The notes under the pieces: model-generated
Told to the model about the DNA's origin: nothing
The model's input: the letters and a program-made list of their open reading frames with translations, nothing else
Databases searched by the model: none
Program-made: the position numbers and the translations under genes
Part shown: one piece after another, positions 61,365-64,000 of the stretch
How positions within the stretch are numbered: position 1 is the stretch's first letter
How the letters are laid out: each line of letters opens with the position of its first letter
Source of the DNA: Davidsoniella eucalypti
Lineage: Eukaryota; Ascomycota; Sordariomycetes; Microascales; Ceratocystidaceae
DNA: 64,000 bases
Direction: 5' to 3'
Assembly: GCA_004009845.1 (NCBI GenBank)
Contig: RMBW01000007.1
Location: forward strand, 1 to 64,000

Positions 61365-62259
61365 TCAAGCAGCCGCAGGCGCCACAAGCTTAACATCGAG
61401 GACGGCGCCCAGCAAATCACCGACAACGGTAGCCTGGCTCTTCTTGCCGGCGGTCTTGATCTCGGCAATGTTAGCCTGAGCGGCCTGGTTAGCCTCGGCC
61501 TCGGCAGCCTTGTTGCCCTGCGAGTGCTCGGAGGTGTACGATTGGAATTCGGCTTCCTTCTTTGCGCGATATTCGTCAATCTCCTTCTTGGCTTCTTCGC
61601 GGGCTTGCTTGACACGCTGGGTGCGGACTGTTGTTGGTTGGAAGATATCGTAGAGGTTAGCGTGGTTTCTAGGGTTGGTCGTGGTCGAAGGGGAGTCTGC
61701 TTGGGCTGATATGGTGGTTGGCTGGCCACATAAGCAAAGGGGCGTCGTAGGTGTGATGGGAGATTATCTTACATTCGCGAGCTAGATGGATAGAGAGGTT
61801 AGTGAACGATGCACAGCTTAGATTTGGATATAGTGAGCTTGCTTACCCTTCTGCACTATCTGAGAGGCGTTCTTCTCGGCCTATTGGTGACGAATTGCTC
61901 GTTAGAATGATACTCAAAGTAGTCGCCTAGAACGGAATAACTCAATTCGCGATCTTTAGATAACGGGTGCTCTTGTTTTATCGCGATATCGAAGAAGGCG
62001 GGGGGGAGGGAGATAGATAATGGGTTGTATTGCGTACGTCGAGAAGGGTTTGGATACCCTGTGAGTTCTGAGCAGACTAATATCATATTAACGCTGTTAG
62101 CATTCTATCAAACTATAGACAGAAACAGTCATCTTGGTGTGAGGCTATATTCGTGATCGATCAAGACTAGAAACGTCATTGCTCGCCAAAGTCGCAGAAA
62201 GCTGCACAAAGCCGGAGTTGTTTCTATAAGCTTTGTAGGAGATGGGCTAAACACACCAT
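61365..62259 (-). CDS. VMA10: V-type proton ATPase subunit G
   Basis: Peripheral-stalk subunit of the vacuolar proton pump, paired with subunit E to hold V1 still while the rotor turns. 115 residues, against 114 in yeast. Exons on the minus strand are 62259-62257 (ATG alone), 62076-62038, 61880-61847, 61781-61773 (9 nt) and 61627-61365. They total 348 nt in frame. The product starts MSAQNSQGIQTLLDAEKNAS, then QIVQKAREFRTQRVKQAREE, with a long amphipathic helix (KKEIDEYRAKKEAEFQSY) and end GDLLGAVLDVKLVAPAAA. The micro-exon codes Ala-Arg-Glu plus the first base of Phe, and is needed to fit the family sequence KAREFR. The ATG exon uses a GTGTGT donor. Intron sizes are 180, 157, 65 and 145 nt. 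Coding content is firm; the first exon is inferred from the family start MSAQNS. Confidence 0.9.
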
Positions 62260-62738
62260 GATGGAGCTGTGAAGAGTGAAAGAGCTAGTATGGACAACTA
62301 ATTTGGTTATCGAGGCAAAGACAAGGCTGAAGATGAAACGAGCGCAGCTCTCGAAACGATAATTCAGTGAATGGTGATGTGTTTTTGCGCAAAACGAGGT
62401 ACAAATTATGTAGTAGGAAACGAACTATCAAGCTTATTTCTGAAGCCTGGCTTTACTTTACTATCCTCCAACGGCTCAATTGGCTGGGTTGCGAGGTTTA
62501 ATGGCGACATTTCGCCCCAGCTGCGACAATCCCCCGGTTTAGTGTTAGCCCCACTATGTTATCCGACTATGCAGAATATGCTACTATCGCAGTCTGCATC
62601 TATCAGAGCTTAGCGCATCGCACGATCAACGACCACCGAAACTGCGAAAACCCAACTTCATCCATTTGGAATCATTTTTTCTTGAAGTTTATCTATTTCA
62701 CTCAAGTCGCATAGTCTTACCATTCCTCAGTCGTCACC
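62260..62738. promoter_or_regulatory. Divergent promoter region VMA10 / PET117
   Basis: 479 bases between divergent starts. CAATTGG at about 62476-62482 contains the CCAAT core in reverse, the type of site used by the HAP complex that drives respiratory genes; this suits PET117 but is only a motif. No other gene. Confidence 0.4.
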
Positions 62739-63068
62739 ATGTCTCAAGCATCTCGCTTCGCCATCGCCTTCTCGTCTATCTTTGCCACGGGAACCGTCCT
62801 CATGGTTCACTTCCAACAACAGGCTGAGAGGACTGTAAGTCGATCCTCAAATATCACGTTTATCCCAAAGACACACTGGCTAAATGCATACTAATGGAAT
62901 GCCCATCTAAAGGCTATGCATCAAGGTGTTGTTAGAGATATGGAACAGATCCGTATCAAGCGCGAACGCCAGCTCGAGTTCGATGCTCAACAAGCGCTAG
63001 AGAAGGAGTATCTCCAAGAACAGAAAGTCAAAGAAGAAGACTTGACTGGAGTGCCTAAAAGCACGTAA
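62739..63068 (+). CDS. PET117: Pet117-like cytochrome c oxidase assembly factor
   Basis: Small mitochondrial inner-membrane protein of 83 residues from exons 62739-62834 and 62913-63068 (252 nt). Pet117 couples heme a synthesis (Cox15) to cytochrome oxidase assembly. A single hydrophobic segment near the N terminus (FAIAFSSIFATGTVLMVHF) is followed by the family hallmark ER..MHQGVVRDMEQ; compare ERETLHQGPIKDA in yeast. A charged helix follows, ending in VPKST. The start context CACCATGTC is good. The acceptor is TCTAAAG, slightly unusual. The stop codon overlaps a possible GTAAGG donor, but no further exon is needed. It is convergent with RPB2. Confidence 0.87.
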
Positions 63069-63794
63069 GGTCGACTTATTACTCACGTTCTGCGGGTTTT
63101 CTGCTTTCTATCCTGCACTGTATCTATCATCTACAATCGCTTTCTGGGCATACTGTATTATAATGTATCATCATCAGCATTACTTATTCTATTCAAATAC
63201 TACACGTCATAATCAAATTAAAATAGGAGTCCCATTTTGTTTTTCATAAATGTCTTGATTAATTCATTGATACTGGGTAATGCGTTATACCAAACAATAG
63301 ATATGATGGCAAGAAAAAGAAAAATGTAAGAAGATGGACTAGATTCGCAAAGAACCATGTAAGAGAGTATCTAGATAAGGGTCTTGAGATCGATCATAGT
63401 GCGAATCCAAGACAAGTAAACCAAACGAGAAAAAGAAAAGAGCAATAATTTACGATATTAACACCTGCTTTTTTTGAGATTCTATGCTGCCGCAGGTCCC
63501 TTCTCCCTTCTAACAGAGATGAGAAAGGTGTAGTAAGGAAGAGGTGATAGACATGAAGACATTTAAAAAGATAAGCAAAAGAAAAATGCGGCAAAAAATG
63601 CAGCCAATAGACAAGAATAGAAAAAAGGAGAGGCCAAGAAGAAACGAAGCAAGACGACCGTCTAACACATGCGCAGAAGAAGCATAACAAAGTGTAAAGA
63701 AAGGCAAAGCATAGCAGAAGCAGAGAACAAGAAGATTATAAACGAGATAATGAACAAAAAACTCTTGAAAATAGACACAGACACGCAAGCGTGA
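63069..63794. other. Convergent intergenic region PET117/RPB2
   Basis: 726 bases with A-rich stretches on the plus strand near RPB2 (63540-63700), that is, a T-rich 3' UTR for RPB2. Frames of under 100 codons on the minus strand are composition artefacts. Confidence 0.5.
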
Positions 63795-64000
63795 TCAACG
63801 AATAGTAGCTCCCGAGCGGTCCGTGAACATTCTAGCCGCAATGTTCATCGACTGTAGCTCCTGGAAAAGCAGCTTGGCAGCATAAGGAATATGGATCTGT
63901 GCAATCTTGGTCTTGTTCTTGCAAGGACGGCATTCAAAAGATTGCTTCGAAAGGTTGCTATAAACAGAGAGTGTTAGTTGTTGGGATGGCCAGATATAAA
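63795..64000 (-). CDS. RPB2: RNA polymerase II second-largest subunit, 3' end only
   Basis: Only the last coding exon (63957-63795) lies in the window. The intron 63958 onward (branch-like CTAACAC, acceptor TATAG) runs off the right edge. The 54 visible residues include the zinc-site end ECRPC and the highly conserved [19 protein letters not shown], followed by ARMFTDRS. Yeast Rpb2 ends ECKGC...[26 protein letters not shown], so this is Pol II Rpb2 rather than Rpa2 or Rpc2. The zinc domain helps clamp the DNA-RNA hybrid. The extra tail GATIR after TDRS differs from yeast. With RPC1 at 24424-29127, two different polymerases are represented here, presumably by chance. Confidence 0.9.
   Translation of the reverse strand, partial: [67 protein letters not shown]

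Noticed and set aside
1..64000. Secondary-metabolite, mating-type or defence cluster
   Set aside because: All recognisable genes are unrelated housekeeping functions; no synthase, P450 group, HMG/alpha-box or NLR-type gene is present.

Overview
The window is nuclear DNA of a filamentous ascomycete (Pezizomycotina). The genes are eukaryotic housekeeping genes interrupted by about 39 mostly short introns with GTANGT-type donors and CTAAC-type branch points. Introns are far too many for a budding yeast, and the proteins (CpcB/RACK1, an ARE-type sterol acyltransferase, Guf1, Pet117, CTNNBL1) resemble those of moulds. I cannot name the genus. I see no tRNA, 5S rRNA, CRISPR array or intact transposon, and no sign of bacterial or viral DNA.

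Layout, left to right. The 3' part of an OST3/OST6 oligosaccharyltransferase gene (1-1162, +) converges on cpcB/RACK1 (2031-4069, -), whose fourth intron carries a U24-type box C/D snoRNA. A mitochondrial APS/PAPS-type carrier (4908-5948, -) and an SR splicing factor (7994-9626, -) follow. Then come a sterol O-acyltransferase (11185-13341, +), fimbrin (13830-16152, -), a RING/ankyrin-like protein (17986-18889, +), a DDHD phospholipase (19186-22269, -) and the RNA polymerase III largest subunit (24424-29127, +). Two large, mostly disordered proteins occupy the middle: a 2040-residue MIT-domain protein (29828-36015, -) and a 1218-residue protein with an atypical zinc-finger module (40986-44642, -). 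A gene-poor stretch of about 10.8 kb (44643-55439) separates these from a compact right end: GUF1 (+), a phosphoglycerate-mutase-like phosphatase (-), CTNNBL1 (+), VMA10 (-), PET117 (+) and the 3' end of RPB2 (-).

The genes do not form a pathway or a secondary-metabolite cluster. They are ordinary cellular functions: transcription (Rpc1, Rpb2), splicing (SR protein, CTNNBL1), translation (RACK1, Guf1), mitochondria (carrier, Guf1, Pet117), lipid and membrane (SOAT, DDHD lipase, V-ATPase G) and cytoskeleton (fimbrin). Gene density is uneven: the right-hand housekeeping block has gaps of 0.2-0.7 kb, while the two disordered proteins have 5-11 kb of non-coding DNA upstream.

The most notable items are the intronic U24 snoRNA with one recognisable guide but an altered second guide, a second box C/D-like hairpin on the opposite strand of another cpcB intron, and the VMA10 gene structure (a first coding exon that is only the ATG, plus a 9-nt micro-exon). 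The other is the large gene-poor gap. I found no clear case of an undescribed system.
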